NCBI GenBank assembly: GCA_964247055.1
Contig: OZ176058.1
Location: 372,001 to 436,000 of the forward strand
Length of the DNA: 64,000 nt
Source: Paragordius varius
Taxonomy: Eukaryota > Nematomorpha
Reading direction: 5' to 3'
Every line of letters starts with the position of its first letter. The first letter of the stretch is position 1. Both the position numbers and the translations under genes were made by a program. Positions 46,741 to 59,789 of the stretch are shown piece after piece. Below the pieces are notes generated by a model that worked only from the letters and a program-made list of their open reading frames with translations, ran no database searches and was not told the DNA's origin.

Positions 46741-47645
46741 GTTAATACATAGAGCTCTTATTTTTCAATTTTTTACCAAATATTTATACCCCTTTAAGAA
46801 AATAAATAAATTTTTGATAAAATAAAGGATACATGACTGTATAATTCTTATCCTTTTTTGGCAGAATATGGTATTATTAATACCATAGAGCTCTTGTTTT
46901 TTTTGTTCTTTACGAAGTATTTATACCCATATTTAACGAAAAAAAATTAATTTTTGATAAAATAAAGGATACATGACTGTATAATTCTTATACTTTTTTT
47001 GGCAGAAATAATATTTTTAATACCATAGAGTTTTTAATTTTTAAATTCTTTACCAATTATTTATACCCCCTATTTAACGAAAAAAAATAAATTTTTGATA
47101 AAATAAAGGATACATGACCGTATAATTCTTATAATTTTTTGGCAGAATATGATATTGTTAATACCATAGAGCTCTTGTTTTTTTTAATTCTTTACCAAAT
47201 ATTTATACCCAATTAAGTAAAAAAAATAAATTTTTGATAAAATAAAGGATACATGACGACTGTATAATTCTTATAATTTCTTTGGCAGAATATGATATTG
47301 TTAATACCATATAGATTTTATTTTTTCGATCCTTTACCAAATATTTATATTCCCTATTTAACGAAAAAAATAAATTTTTGATAAAATAACAGTAACCCAA
47401 ACAAAAGCTTTAACAAAAAAATAAAAGTTGAATGTTGATATCCTTATATTTATCATAATTTATTTTCTTTCTTTTGTTAATTGGATTTGGTAAAGAATGG
47501 TAAAAACAAGAGCTTTCTAGTAATTCTTAGAGTTTTTGGCAGAATATAATATTATTAATGCCATAGGGTTCTTATTTTTTCAATTCTTTACCAGATATTT
47601 ATACCATAAATAATTTTTTATAAAATAAAGGATACTTGACTGTAA
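46740..47645 (+). repeat. M3 tandem array, about 6 units
   Basis: A unit of about 150-155 bp: aaaggatacatgactgtata, then attcttatacttttttggca, gaatatgatattgttaatac, catagagctcttgttttt, ttctttaccaaatatttata and ttaacgaaaaaaaataaatt. No coding. The last unit is interrupted at about 47400-47470. Confidence 0.9.
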
Positions 47646-48020
47646 TAGCCAAAAATTGTCGCCAGTATCGAAATCGGGGCAGAAGACAGAAACAAATATT
47701 GTAAAAATAAAATTTGATATCTAATTAAATTCTCAAATAAATGCGATAAATTTTTCAAAATAATATCTTTTAAAACTCAGCTTGATAACTATTTTGTTAT
47801 AAGATAAATAAATAATTAAATTTAATTATAATACGGATATAGTAACAGATATAATTATGCCATCTTTATAATGAATTTTAATTTATTTAATTATTAAGAT
47901 GAAAAAAGGTATAAAAATATATTCTGATCTTTAGTTTTTCCTATAAAACTGATATAATCAAATTATAAAATATATGTATTAAAGTTACCAATATATCTTT
48001 TCTTTATTGAGCAACTCTAA
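47640..48020 (+). repeat. M4 block copy 3
   Basis: Inverted relative to 11240-11610. It follows an M3 array here and at 56550, the same neighbour order as at 11.6 kb. Confidence 0.78.
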
Positions 48021-48211
48021 ACAATATCTTTTAAAGACAAGGTTAGTTTGTTTTAAATTGATTGAATAATTAATTATTTAGTCGATTTTTTTCTTCATAA
48101 AAAACATAGTTACCCATCTCTATTATGCCGATACACTATTATACTGGCTTATTAGAAGCATAACTTAATAATTAGTGAATTATAAAATCTGCACTAATAT
48201 TATGACTAGTA

Positions 48212-48496
48212 CAGTAAAAATTGAAATTATACACGGATAAAATGTAAAAATATAAAGACATATATTTTTTTCTAAAAGACAACCCCATACTTTTTAAATC
48301 TTGATTTATATCAAAATAACTTATTGTTTTAAATGGCAAAGTGTGAAATAGAGATATATAAATAATAATAACACAATCATTTACATTGCAACTAAATAGC
48401 TTATATCAGAAACATTAAGGTTTTTATAGTATGGTTGTATTTTAAAATATTTGTTTTTATATTTACCTTTTGTCCGTAAAAATTTAATTATTACTC
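48212..48496. mobile_element. M1 element
   Basis: cagtaaaaattgaaattata at the left; the right end is aatttaattattactc. Counterpart of 10874-11159 in the mirrored mosaic. Confidence 0.8.
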
Positions 48497-48499
48497 TAA

Positions 48500-48905
48500 A
48501 AACGTATAGTAAAAAAATATTTTTTGACCTGAAATTTAACGTTTCAGTTATCTAAGAACTGTGCTAAAGGTATTTAATAAAAATGAAAAATAATTTTTTG
48601 TAAATTTATGAATATGAAATATTTTGCAATAGGCAAAAATTATTATTTAAATTACTCTTTCATTGGTGCCGTGACAATGAAAAAAATATTAATATTAATT
48701 TTATATTTAATAACAAAAAATAGTATATAATTTTTTTCAATAATATAATTATAATTTATGGGAGGGTATATTTAATATTTCATGTTATCACCTTTTATAT
48801 ATTACTAAATTTGTACTATTAGAAGGATATTTTTATTTAGTTATATGCCATCTTTTTAATTAAGAGGCAACAAAAGGATAAAAATTAATATATACAGTCA
48901 AATCT
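48500..48905 (+). repeat. M5 block copy 2
   Basis: Contains gacctgaaatttaacgtttc, ctctttcattggtgccgtga and gggagggtatatttaatatt. Inverted relative to 10500-10870. Confidence 0.8.
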
Positions 48906-49002
48906 CATTTTGTGAATACATACTACGTACAAAATTTATAATATTATGGAAAAGGCCATAACTAGGGTTGTGCTGACCAAAAAAATTTAATTCATCATTT
49001 CA

Positions 49003-49237
49003 ACGTAAAAATATAAAGATATTTTTTTCGAAAAGACAACCATACTTTTTAAAACTCATTGTAATGGCAAAGTAATAAATAGATATGTATATTGTAACAA
49101 AATCAATTTTATATTTTACAATTGTAACTAAATAACTTATATGAGAAAAATTTACAAGTATGGTTGGTTCTCTGTTAGAAAAAATATTTGTCTTTATATT
49201 TTTACGTTTCGTCCGTAAAATCATGCAATTCTTACTG
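49003..49237. mobile_element. M1 element, left terminus lost
   Basis: Right end aaaatcatgcaattcttactg. The left side starts inside the arm (aacgtaaaaatataaagata). It shares this truncation with 10109-10360, its inverted counterpart, so the truncation predates the duplication. Confidence 0.75.
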
Positions 49238-49239
49238 TA

Positions 49240-49558
49240 ATAATAAAAATAATTATTAATAATTTTGTTTGAGCACATTGTTTTAGTCCAATGTAAAAAA
49301 TTGACATTATTTAACAAAAATTTTTGACATATTTGGATATTTGTAAGAAATTCTAAGCATATAAAAAAATATTAAGTATAGTTATTAATCAACAATATTA
49401 CAGTTAATCAAAGAGCTAGTTTTTGAAGAAGAGCAGATATTATAAATTAATTAATGTTACATCTTAAGGATTAGTTACAATAATATTGTCAGAAAAAAAT
49501 TTACAAAAACTAACCATTTACCGATTATCCAGAGATTCTTAAGAAAAGTGTTAAATTA
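49240..49558 (+). repeat. M6 block copy 2
   Basis: With the M1 elements on both sides, 49003-49831 is directly repeated at about 57400-58225. Confidence 0.78.
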
Positions 49559-49831
49559 CAGTTATAATTAGATTATACGGACAAAATGTAAACATATAAA
49601 GACAAAATTTTTTATTCAAAATACACCATGCCTTTTTTTAACCTTAATAATATTAAAATCCATTGTTTTGAACTGCAAAGTGTAAAATAAAATTTATATT
49701 GGAAACATAATTAATTACATATTTTACGATTGTTTTTAATTTATTAGGATTAATTGCAAAAGTATGGTTGTTTTTTGGGAAAATTGTCGTTATATTTTTA
49801 TATTTTGTCCGTATAATTTCAATTATTACTG
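49559..49831. mobile_element. M1 element
   Basis: cagttataattagattatac and tataatttcaattattactg, TA flanks. Direct counterpart at 57944-58225. Confidence 0.8.
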
Positions 49832-49844
49832 TATAAGCGTATAG

Positions 49845-50230
49845 TAGAAAAATATTTTTTGACCTGAAATTTTACGTTTTAGTTATTTAACAACTGGGCA
49901 AAAATTGTTTAATAAAAAATAAAATATTTCCTTAAACAATTTTGGATATAAAATTTTTGCAAAAAAGCAAAAATTATTAATCAAAATACTCTTTCATTGG
50001 TGCCGTGAAAGAATACAAAGAAATAAAATATCATTGGTGTTTATATTAATTACAAAAAATAGTATATAATTTTTTTCAATAATAATTATATTTCATGGGA
50101 GAGTATATTTAATATCATGTTATATTCCTTAATATATTAATTAATTATAATATATTTTATATTAAGCATTTATTTATATATGAATATGCCATCTTTTTTA
50201 CAGAGAAAGATAACAAAAAGGATTATATAT
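49845..50230 (+). repeat. M5 block copy 3
   Basis: A direct repeat of 48500-48905 (gcgtatagtagaaaaatatt to the atgccatcttttt landmark). Confidence 0.8.
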
Positions 50231-50231
50231 A

Positions 50232-50519
50232 CAGTAAAAATTGAGATTATACGGACAAAACGTAAAAATATAAAGACAAATTTTTTCCAAAAAACAACCC
50301 CAAACTTTTTTAAGCTTCATTTTTTTTAATAGAACTCATCGTTTTAAATTGCATATTATAGAAGCAATATCTATATTGGTGTCACAATAAACAATATATT
50401 TTTAAATTGTAATTATATAATTTATATAAAATAATTAAGGCTTAAAAAAGTATGGTGGTTTTTAGAAAAAAATTTGTCTTTATATTTTCACATTTTGTCC
50501 GGATTTCAATTTTTACTGT
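50232..50519. mobile_element. M1 element
   Basis: cagtaaaaattgagattata and ggatttcaatttttactg, TA at the left. Confidence 0.82.
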
Positions 50520-51404
50520 CTTATACAATCAATTCTTATTTTGTAAACACATACACTCATAAAAAATTATAAATAATAAAATATAATTTTTGAATTAAAA
50601 GCCAAAACATTACAAGAAAGTTAATTTATTTCTATACCATAGTCTTTTTACAATAATATGACCATGATTTAATACTTAGCTGTCATTGTTTATATATTTT
50701 AAACTACAGTTTAAAATAGGTGCTTAGCTTACAATATATACCATTTGCAGTTCAAATTCACCCTTAAACAATTTAAATTCACCCTAAAATAATTATGTGT
50801 TATTAAGATTAAAAATTAGCTATATTATTTTAAATTTTTAAAAAAAGAAATTTTGTTTAAAATTAAAATAATACTGAAAAATTATTAAACTATGCCATAA
50901 AAATATATTTAATTTTAATGATGAGTTATACTGAAAATTTATAATTTATTTTTAGGGTGAATTTGAATTGTTCAAGGGTGATTTTTAATTGTAAATGGTA
51001 TATATTCAATTATTTTTACTTAGATGAGACAATTTGCTATAACTATAAATTTGCTTGAAATTTAATCAAATTATTTTAGAATTATTTTTATTTTTCCCAC
51101 CTTATTTACAGTAATTATAATTAAAATTTAAAAATAAAAAATAAAATTTACTATTTCTAAAGATAACAATATTTTAACCTAGTTTTTTTCTACAGAGAAC
51201 TTTTCACTTTCGAATAATAATTAAGAGTTACCAATTTTCTTTCCCCCCAACTAAATAGCTTATTGTCCCTTATAGAAAATGTGTGTATTGAAATATATAT
51301 AACAAAATTAGTTCCATGGAATTTTCATTATTTTAAATATTTATTTCCAATTAATAGATTAAACATTATTAAAACCAAATTATAAGGGGTAGTATATAAA
51401 TATA
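50520..51404 (+). repeat. Block inverted relative to about 13716-14329
   Basis: Landmarks ttagctgtcattgtttatat, aaactacagtttaaaatagg and gcttattgtcccttata match the reverse complement of 13.8-14.2 kb. An M2 insertion at 50741 is absent from the counterpart. Confidence 0.72.
50741..50998. mobile_element. M2 element
   Basis: ccatttgcagttcaaattca and aattgtaaatgg, flanked by TA on both sides. It is missing from the mirrored locus near 14.1 kb, so it inserted after that duplication, or was lost there. Confidence 0.82.
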
Positions 51405-51807
51405 CCATTTACAGTTCTTCACCCTTTAACAATTCAAATTCATTTTTGAACAATTCAATTTCACCCTTAAATTATGTGTTTTCGAACTAATATAACTCAT
51501 TATTAATGTAGAATATATGCTTATGGCATAGTTTATTCTTTTTTTTAGTAATATTTTAATTTAAAACAAAATTTTTATTTTTTAAAAATATATAAAATAT
51601 ATAGGTAATTTTTAATCTTAAAAAACATGTTATTTAGGGGTTAATTTGAATTGTTAGAGGGTGAATTTGAATTGTTCAAGGGTGAATTTGTATTGTTCAA
51701 GGGTGAATTTGAATTGTTTAAGGGTGAATTTGAATTGTTTAAAGGTGGATTTGAATTGTTCAAGGGTGAATTTGAATAGTTTAAGGGTGAATTTGAACTG
51801 TAAATGG
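51405..51807. mobile_element. M2 element with eight-unit repeat arm
   Basis: ccatttacagttcttcaccc at the left and ttgaactgtaaatgg at the right. The right arm has about eight 21-bp units (51640-51795). Counterpart of the element at 13.5-13.7 or 14.7-15.0 kb, with more units. Confidence 0.85.
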
Positions 51808-52132
51808 TATATTTCCAATTAATAATAAAAAACAATTTTAAAAGCAATTTATAAGGGGTAGTATATAAATATTTAGTTAAATTTTTCGCCATAAAGTTAT
51901 TAGCTAAAAATATGGGGCTGTATATTCAATATCATCATATTATATAAAGTTTTGAACTTATAATTTTTTTTACAATCAATTATTCAAAAAAATGTGTGAA
52001 ATTACCTTTATAATATTTTTCTTATAATTTTTTTTACATGCATTTAAAAATTATTTGAATTATATTATATATTCCAAATCATAATTCTTTTAAAGATGCG
52101 TATTTTATTTTATTTGTATTTATTGATATATA

Positions 52133-52606
52133 CCATTTACAGTTCAAATTCACCCTTGAACAATTCGAATTCACCCTCGAACAAATCATATCACCTTTGA
52201 ACAATTCAAATTCACCCTAAAAATATATTATGTGTTTTCGATCTAATATAACTCATTATTAATATGAAATATATTTTTATGGCACAATATATTATTTTTT
52301 TATGTATTATTTTAATTTAAAACAAAATTTTTGTTTTTTAAATAATATATGAAAATATAGGTATTTTTTAATCTTAAAAAACATGTTATTTATTTGAGGG
52401 TGAATTTGAATTGTTCAGGGGTAAATTTGAATCATTTAAGGGTGAATTTGAATTGTTTAAGGGTGAATTTGAATTGTTTAAGGGTGAATTTGAATTGTTT
52501 AAGGGTGAATTTGAATTGTTCGAGGGTAAATTTCAATTGTTTAAGGGTGAATTTAAATTGTTCGAAGGTAAATTTGAATTATTTAAAGGTGAACTTGAAC
52601 TAATGG
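52133..52606. mobile_element. M2 element with ten-unit repeat arm
   Basis: ccatttacagttcaaattca and gaactaatgg, flanked by TA. The right arm 52396-52600 holds about ten 21-bp units of gggtgaatttgaattgttta type with few changes. It reads open in two frames because 21 is divisible by 3. Confidence 0.88.
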
Positions 52607-52619
52607 TATATATAATAAT

Positions 52620-53653
52620 ATTTCGCTATAAAGTTATCACCTAAAAAAGATGGGGGTGTATATTCAATATTATTATATAAAGTTTTAAACTTCATTATTT
52701 TTTTTATTTTTTTACATTCAATTATTTAAAATAATGTGTGAAATTACCTTTAATTTAAAAATTATTTGAATTGTATTACATATTCCGAATCAAAATTCTT
52801 TTAAAGATGCGTATTTTATTTTATTTCATTTTTATTAATTGATATATATTTATATCTATTGTTTTTTTTGGGGGGTTCAAATTTTTTGATTATTCTTTTT
52901 TGTTGTGCCATTTAAATATTAGTTACTATATATTTTAGTGTTTATATTTATTTTTATAATATTTTTCTTATAAAATTTATTAATATGCCATCTCTTTTAC
53001 AAATAAAAAGACAATAAAAATGATAAATATATTATATAAAGTCAATCCTCATATTGTAAACATATACTAAGCAAAACATTTGAAATAATTAAATAATTTT
53101 TGAAGGCAAAAACATTACAAGAAAGTTGATTTTTTCATCTTAAAATAATATATTTTAATAATTAGTTGTTATCGTGTAAGTAATTTATTATTGTTTTTTA
53201 AAGTAATTTTTTGAAAGTTTAGAAAAAAAATTTAATGATGTTTTAAAATGGAAAATCTAGTTTACACAGTATATTAAATTATTTTTTGAAATTGTAATTA
53301 GGATTTTAAAATATATTAATTTATATATATTTGGATTGATATCAGCATATTATTATTTGAATAAATATATAATTATATAGTTAAAGGAAATAATCAAAAT
53401 GGTATAATTTATATTTAAATAATCTTTAGTTAACCAATAACATATAACAATCAAATATTTATTTAAAACGACACTATATCTGGTGGTTAAAAGTAAGGAT
53501 AGAAATAAAATTAATTCAACTAAAATTGGAATTTATTATCATTGCACATATTATATTAAATAATATTTAAATAATTCAAAAATTTAGAAACTATATGAAT
53601 TAATCCCTACAAAAGAAAAAATGTCATTTTAAATAAATTGTTGATAGCTAGAA
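52620..53653 (+). repeat. Inverted copy of 12351-13460
   Basis: Shared in inverse: taaagatgcgtattttattt, gtttacacagtatattaaat and gttgatagctaga. No gene. Confidence 0.75.
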
Positions 53654-53898
53654 CAGTAAAACATCAAATTATACGGAAAAAACGTAAAAATATAAAGAAA
53701 AATGTTTTTTTCTTAAAGACAAACATTCTATTTTATAATATTTCCCTTGTTAATAAAACTACTTAATAACAAGCCATTAAATATAATTTAATTTTAATAA
53801 ATATAGAACTTTATTAAAAGTATGGTTTTCCTTTATAAAAAAAATTTTATCTTTATATTTTTACGTTTTGTCCATCCGTATAATTTCAATTTTTACTG
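53654..53898. mobile_element. M1 element
   Basis: cagtaaaacatcaaattata and tataatttcaatttttactg with TA at the right. Inverted counterpart 12123-12350. Confidence 0.8.
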
Positions 53899-54061
53899 TA
53901 ATTTTTTTAACTCATTGCTTTAAACTCCGTATAAAAATTAGGTAGAATTAAATTATATTCTACAATTTTTATAATTTATGTTGTAATGAAAGGTCTAAAA
54001 ATAGTTTTGTCTTTATGATTTACGTATTAATTGTAAATTTCATTTTAAACGGCAATTTTTA

Positions 54062-54339
54062 CAGTAAAAATTGAAATTATAAGGATAAAACGTAAAAATA
54101 TAAAGACAAATATTTTTTTCTATAAGAAAAATACTTTTAAATCTATCTTATATATGGTACTTACTTACAATTGTAAAAAATTGATTGTGTTAATATTTAA
54201 TAGCTCTATTTCACACTTTGCCATTTAAAACAATGAGTTATGTTGAAATAAATCAATATTAAAAAAGAATGGTTGTCTAAAAAAATATTTGTTTTATATT
54301 TTTACGTTTTGTCCTTCCGTATAATTTCAATTTTTACTG
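54062..54339. mobile_element. M1 element
   Basis: cagtaaaaattgaaattata and tataatttcaatttttactg, flanked by TA. The sequence after it (ttttttaactcattgctt) also follows the element at 53898, so element plus flank were duplicated together. Confidence 0.85.
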
Positions 54340-54504
54340 TAATTTTTTTAACTCATTGCTTTAAACTCCATATAAAAGATTTTTTATAAATAATTTATGT
54401 TGGAAAAATTAAGGTCTTTAAAATGTGTTTTTTTACATTTTAACTTTAAATTTCAGTTTTAAGGGCAATTTTTTGTTATATAATTAAATAAAGTGTAAAT
54501 ACAG

Positions 54505-56560
54505 TCATGTATCCTTTATTTTATGAAAAATTAATTTTTTTCGTGAAATGGGCGTATAAACATTTGGTAAAGAATGGAAAAAACAAGAGCTCTATGGTAT
54601 TAACAATATCATATTCTGCCAAAAAGTATAAGAATTATACAGTCATGTATCCTTTATTTTATATAAAATTAATTTTTTTCAGTTAAATGTGGGTATAAAT
54701 ATTTGGTAAAAGAAAAAACAAGAGCTCTATGGCGTTTCTTATACTTTTAAGATAAATATGATATTGTTAATACCATAGAGCTCTTATTTTTTCAATTCTT
54801 TATAAAATATTTTTACCCATTTAACGGAAAAAATAAATTTTTGATAAAATAAAGGATACATGACTGTATAATTCGTATACTTTTTTTGCAGAATATGATA
54901 TTGTTAATACCAGATAGATCTTGTTTTTTTCAGTTCTTTACTAAATATTTATATCCATATAAGTAAAAAAAATAAATTTTAATAAAATAAATGATACATG
55001 ACTGTATAATTCTTAATTTTTAGATAAATAAATATTGTTAATACCATAGAGCTCTTGTTCAAATCTTTACCAAATATTTATACGGCCTGTTTAAGTAAAA
55101 AAAATAAATTTTTTATAAAATAAAGGATACATGACTGTATAATTCTTAATTTTTGATGAATATGAGATTGTTAATACCATAGAGCTCTTATTTTTACCAT
55201 TCTTTACCAAATATTTATACCCATATGAGGAAAAAAATTAATTTTTGATAAAATAAAGGATACATGACTGTATTATTCTTATACTTTTTTGATGAATATG
55301 ATATTGTTAATACCATAGAGATCTTGTTTTTTCAATTCTTTACCAAATATTTATACGCATATAAGTAAAAAAAATTAATTTTTGATAAAATAAAGGATAT
55401 ATGACTGTATAATTCTTATATTTTTTTGGCAGAATATGATTTGTTAATACCATAGAGCTCTTATTTTTTCCATTCTTTACCAAATATTTATATCCCCTAT
55501 TTAAGTAAAAAAAAATAAATTTTTGATAAAATAAAGGATACATGACTGTATAATTCTTAATTTTTAGATAAATAAATATTGTTAATACCATAGAGCTCTT
55601 GTTCAAATCTTTACCAAATATTTATACGGCCTGTTTAAGTAAAAAAAATAAATTTTTTATAAAATAAAGGATACATGACTGTATAATTCTTAATTTTTGA
55701 TGAATATGAGATTGTTAATACCATAGAGCTCTTATTTTTACCATTCTTTACCAAATATTTATACCCATATGAGGAAAAAAATTAATTTTTGATAAAATAA
55801 AGGATACATGACTGTATTATTCTTATACTTTTTTGATGAATATGATATTGTTAATACCATAGAGATCTTGTTTTTTCAATTCTTTACCAAATATTTATAC
55901 GCATATAAGTAAAAAAAATTAATTTTTGATAAAATAAAGGATATATGACTGTATAATTCTTATATTTTTTTGGCAGAATATGATTTGTTAATACCATAGA
56001 GCTCTTATTTTTTCCGTTCTTTATCAAATATTTATACCCATTTAAGTAAAAAAATTAATTTTTGATAAAATAAAGGATACATGACTGTAAAATTCTTATA
56101 CTTTTTTGGTAGAATATGATATTGTTAATACCATAGAGCTCTTGTTGTTTTCAATTCTTTACCAGATATTTTTACCCCCATTTAACGAAACTAAATAAAT
56201 TTTTGATAAAATAAAGGATACATGACTGTATAATTCTTATACCATTGACAAATATGATATTGTTAATACCATAGAGCTCTTTTTTTTCCATTCTTTACCA
56301 AAAATTTATACGCCCATTTAAGTAAAAAAAATTAATTTTTGATACATGACTGTATAATTCTTATACTATTTTTGCAAATAAATATTTGGTAAAGAATAGA
56401 AAATAAGAGCTCTATGGAATTTGTATATTTTTTGACAGAATATAATATTGTTAATACCATAGAGCTCTTATTTTAACCATTCTTTACCAAATATTTATAC
56501 CCTCATTTAACGAAAAAAAAATTAATTTTTGATAAAATAAAGGGTACATGACTGTAAAAG
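54505..56560. repeat. M3 tandem array, about 13 units, partly inverted
   Basis: The first two or three units (54505-54735) are in the opposite orientation to the rest, and a short inverted piece lies at 56380-56425. Units at about 55001-55472 are repeated with near identity at about 55545-56016 (offset 544 bp), implying a very recent duplication of three to four units at once. No gene. Confidence 0.9.
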
Positions 56561-56925
56561 CCAAAAATTGTCGCCAATATCAAAATAGGCGCAGAAAATA
56601 GAAACAAATATTTAAAAAATAAAATTTGATATCTAATCGAATTCCCCATCGAAAAAAAATGCTATATTTTTTTTAAAATAATATATTTTATAACTCAGCT
56701 TGATAGCTATTTTGTTATAAAATATAAAATAAATAATTTAAATGACCTTTAATAATTTTAGAAGTTCGTATAATTATGCCATCTTTATAATGAATTTTAT
56801 GTATTTTTTAAGACTAAAAATAAAGCAATTTTTTTAAATATATTTTGATCCTTAGTTTTCCAATAATACTGATATTATCGAAATATAAAATATATATTTT
56901 AGTGTATTACCAATATATTTTTGTA
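56550..56925 (+). repeat. M4 block copy 4
   Basis: Follows M3 and precedes an M1, as in the other copies. Confidence 0.78.
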
Positions 56926-57209
56926 CAGTAAAAGTTTAAATTATACGGACAAATCGTTAAAATATAAATACATAATTTCTTTTTACAAAGGACTACCGTA
57001 TTTAAACCTTAATTCATATTAAAAGCATTTAATGACAATCGTAATATATTTTATTGTTTGTATTACCAATAAATATTCAATACACTTTGCAGTTTAAAAA
57101 AATGAGTTATATAATTAAAATTATTAAGGTTTAAATAGTACGGTTGTCTTTTGAAAAAAAATTGTCTTTATATTTTTATGATTTGTCCGTATAATTTCAG
57201 TTTTTATTG
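56926..57209. mobile_element. M1 element
   Basis: cagtaaaagtttaaattata and tataatttcagtttttattg, TA flanks. Confidence 0.82.
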
Positions 57210-57314
57210 TATCATTTCTTTATTTGCAACTCAAAAAATAGAATATATTTTAAAAACAAGGTTTTAAATTGATTGCCTTGAATACTTTAATTATTTAATC
57301 TATTAAAGGACATA

Positions 57315-57616
57315 CAGTAAAAATTGAAATTATACGGGGATAAAATGTTAAAAAAGATATATAATTTTTCTAAAAGACAGCCCCATATTTTTTAGATGTA
57401 GAATTATATCAAATAACTCATTGTTTTAAATAGTAAAGAGTGAAATAGAGATATATATTGGTAAACTAATCAATTTTATATTTTACAATCGTAATTAAAT
57501 AGCAATTATTAGTAAAATTAAGGTTTTAAAAAGTATGGTTGGTTGTCTTGTCTTTAAGATAAGATATTTATCCTTATATTTTTACGTTTCCTCCGTAAAA
57601 TCATGCAATTTTACTG
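57315..57616. mobile_element. M1 element
   Basis: cagtaaaaattgaaattata and aaaatcatgcaattttactg, TA flanks. It is the complete version of the truncated copies at 10109 and 49003. Confidence 0.82.
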
Positions 57617-57617
57617 T

Positions 57618-57943
57618 AATAATAAAAATAATTTTTAATAATTTTGTATGAGCACATTGTTTAAGTCCAATGTAAAAAATTGACATTATTTAACAAAAAG
57701 CTTTTTTGACATATTTGGATATATTTGTTAGAAATTCTAAGCAATGAAATATAAAAAAATATTAAGTATAGTTTTTAATCAACAACATTACAGTTAATCA
57801 AAGAGATAATTTTTGAAGAAAAGCAGATATTATATTAAATGTTACATCTTAAGGATTAGTTGCAATAATATTGTCAGAAAAAATTTACGAAAACCAACCA
57901 TTTACGGATTATCCAGAGATTCTTAATAGAAGTGTTTGAATTA
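57618..57943 (+). repeat. M6 block copy 3
   Basis: Directly repeats 49240-49558 and keeps aaagcttttttgacatattt as in the 10-kb copy. Confidence 0.8.
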
Positions 57944-58225
57944 CAGTAAAAATTGAAATTATACACGAATAAAATGTAAAAATATAAAGACAAATTTTAT
58001 TTTCAAAAGACACCATACTTTTTAACCTTAAAAGGAGTAAATATAACCAATTGTTTTAAATGGCTAAGTATAAACTAAAATATATATTGGTAACACAATC
58101 AAATAGATATTTTACGATTGTTATTAAATTATTTTAGTAGCATATTTAAGAAGTTTTCATTGTCTTTTAAAAAAAAATTTTCTCTATATATTTACGTTGT
58201 GTCCGTATAATTTTAATTTTTATTG
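57944..58225. mobile_element. M1 element
   Basis: cagtaaaaattgaaattata and tataattttaatttttattg, TA flanks. Confidence 0.82.
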
Positions 58226-58930
58226 TAAATCAATTTTACAATGTAAAATTTAAATTTTATACTTTAGAAAGAAAGAAAATAGGTAAAAAAAGTATGGTTG
58301 TCTTGTACAAAAACATATTTATTTTTCGATTGATATTTGTCTTTCGATTTTACTGTATCTACTTTTAGATCTTGTTTAAATTTATTGAGCGAAGGAGAAT
58401 AGAATTTAAATAAAAATAATAATATCCACTAAAAAAGGTTCATTAAAATCTAGTCTAAAAGCTTATATGGTATTGTTTGTATGGGTTGTACATTTTCAAA
58501 TTACATTGTATAATGTTAGATATTCAAGTTTATTTTCAGATTATTACCATATTTTATCAACCAGATTAAGTCAAAAAAACACTATAGATAAAGGGTTCAT
58601 ATAAGATTTATGACAAATACTGAGTACTAAATTGAATTACTAAAATCAAAATGTAACATAAAGACAGATATTTTTGTTAAAAGTATGTACTTGTTTAATT
58701 TAATATTTTAATTCTCATTCATTGCTTTAAACTCCGCGTATAAAAGATGAAAAAATTAGAAGAAATAAATTATAATTAACAATTCTTATATCAAATAGTT
58801 TATGTTGGTTGTAAAAATTAAGGTCCTATAAAAAATAGGTTTGTCTTTATGTTTTTACACGTTTTAATTATAAATTTCAATTATAAGGGCAATTTTCATG
58901 TTTGAAGATAAAATTAAAAAAGTGGAGATA
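58226..58930. other. Intergenic stretch, nothing recognised
   Basis: Mixed A/T-rich sequence with a partial M1-flank motif (cattgctttaaactccgcgt). No gene or full repeat. Confidence 0.5.
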
Positions 58931-59207
58931 CAGTAAAAATTGATGTAATACGGACAAAACATATAAATATAATTACAAATATTTTTTTTAAAAGACCATA
59001 TTTTTTAAACTTTAATTTTTTTAAATATATCTCATTGTTATAAACAGCAAAGTATAATATAGAAATGAAAATTGGTAGCACAATTATATAGGTAAATTAC
59101 GATTATAATTAAATATATTATATAGCAAAAATTAAGGTTATAAAGATGTTGTATTATAAAAAAAATATTTTATTTACATTTTGCCCGTATAATTTCAATT
59201 TTTACTG
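58931..59207. mobile_element. M1 element
   Basis: cagtaaaaattgatgtaata and tataatttcaatttttactg, TA flanks. Confidence 0.82.
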
Positions 59208-59369
59208 TAATTTTGTCAACTCATTAATTGCTTTAAACTCAGTATAAAAGATTTTAATAATTTATGTTGAAAGAAATAAGGTTTAAAAATGTGTTTTTTT
59301 GGATTTGTAAATTTAAATTTCAATTTTAAGGGCATTTTTTATATTTAAGATATAATTAATTAAAGTGTA

Positions 59370-59725
59370 GATTATAGCCAAAAATTGTCGCCATTTAAAT
59401 CTTGGCGTAAAAGACAGAAACAAATATTAAAGAAATAAAATTTGATAACTAATTAAATTCTCAAATAAAGGCGATAATTATTTTTAAAATAAATCTTTTA
59501 TAACTCAGCTTGATAAAACTATTATATTAAAGATATGAAATAAATAATTTAATTTACATTAATATATTTATGTAAATATATATAATTATGCCATCTTTAT
59601 AATGATTTTAAAACATAATTTTAAGACAAAAGGTAAAGATTAAAAAAAATATATTTTGATCCTTAGTTTTTCCTATAAAACTGATATATATTATCAAATT
59701 ATGAAATGTATGATAATTCCAGTTT
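59370..59725 (+). repeat. M4 block copy 5
   Basis: Contains agccaaaaattgtcgccatt, ggcgtaaaagacagaaacaa and atgccatctttataatgatt. Closest in detail to the 15.4-15.7 kb copy (both have ggcgtaaaagacag-type sequence). Confidence 0.78.
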
Positions 59726-59789
59726 TTACTGTAAAATGTGTAGACATCATCTGAGAATTTTTATTACCATAAATGGTAATAAGCTCATT

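Noticed and set aside
46740-47645. M3 array as a coding tandem gene or tRNA-like cluster
   Set aside because: Units have stops in all frames and no cloverleaf potential that I could find.
51641-51892. Open frame on the minus strand with SPLNNSN repeats (also 14935-15144 minus and 52394-52644 plus in two frames)
   Set aside because: These read through 21-bp subterminal repeats of M2 elements. A 21-bp period stays open in any stop-free frame. No start context, homology or codon signal.
52396-52600. Regularly spaced short repeats suggesting a CRISPR array
   Set aside because: Units are contiguous 21-mers without spacers, inside a TIR element, in a eukaryotic locus.
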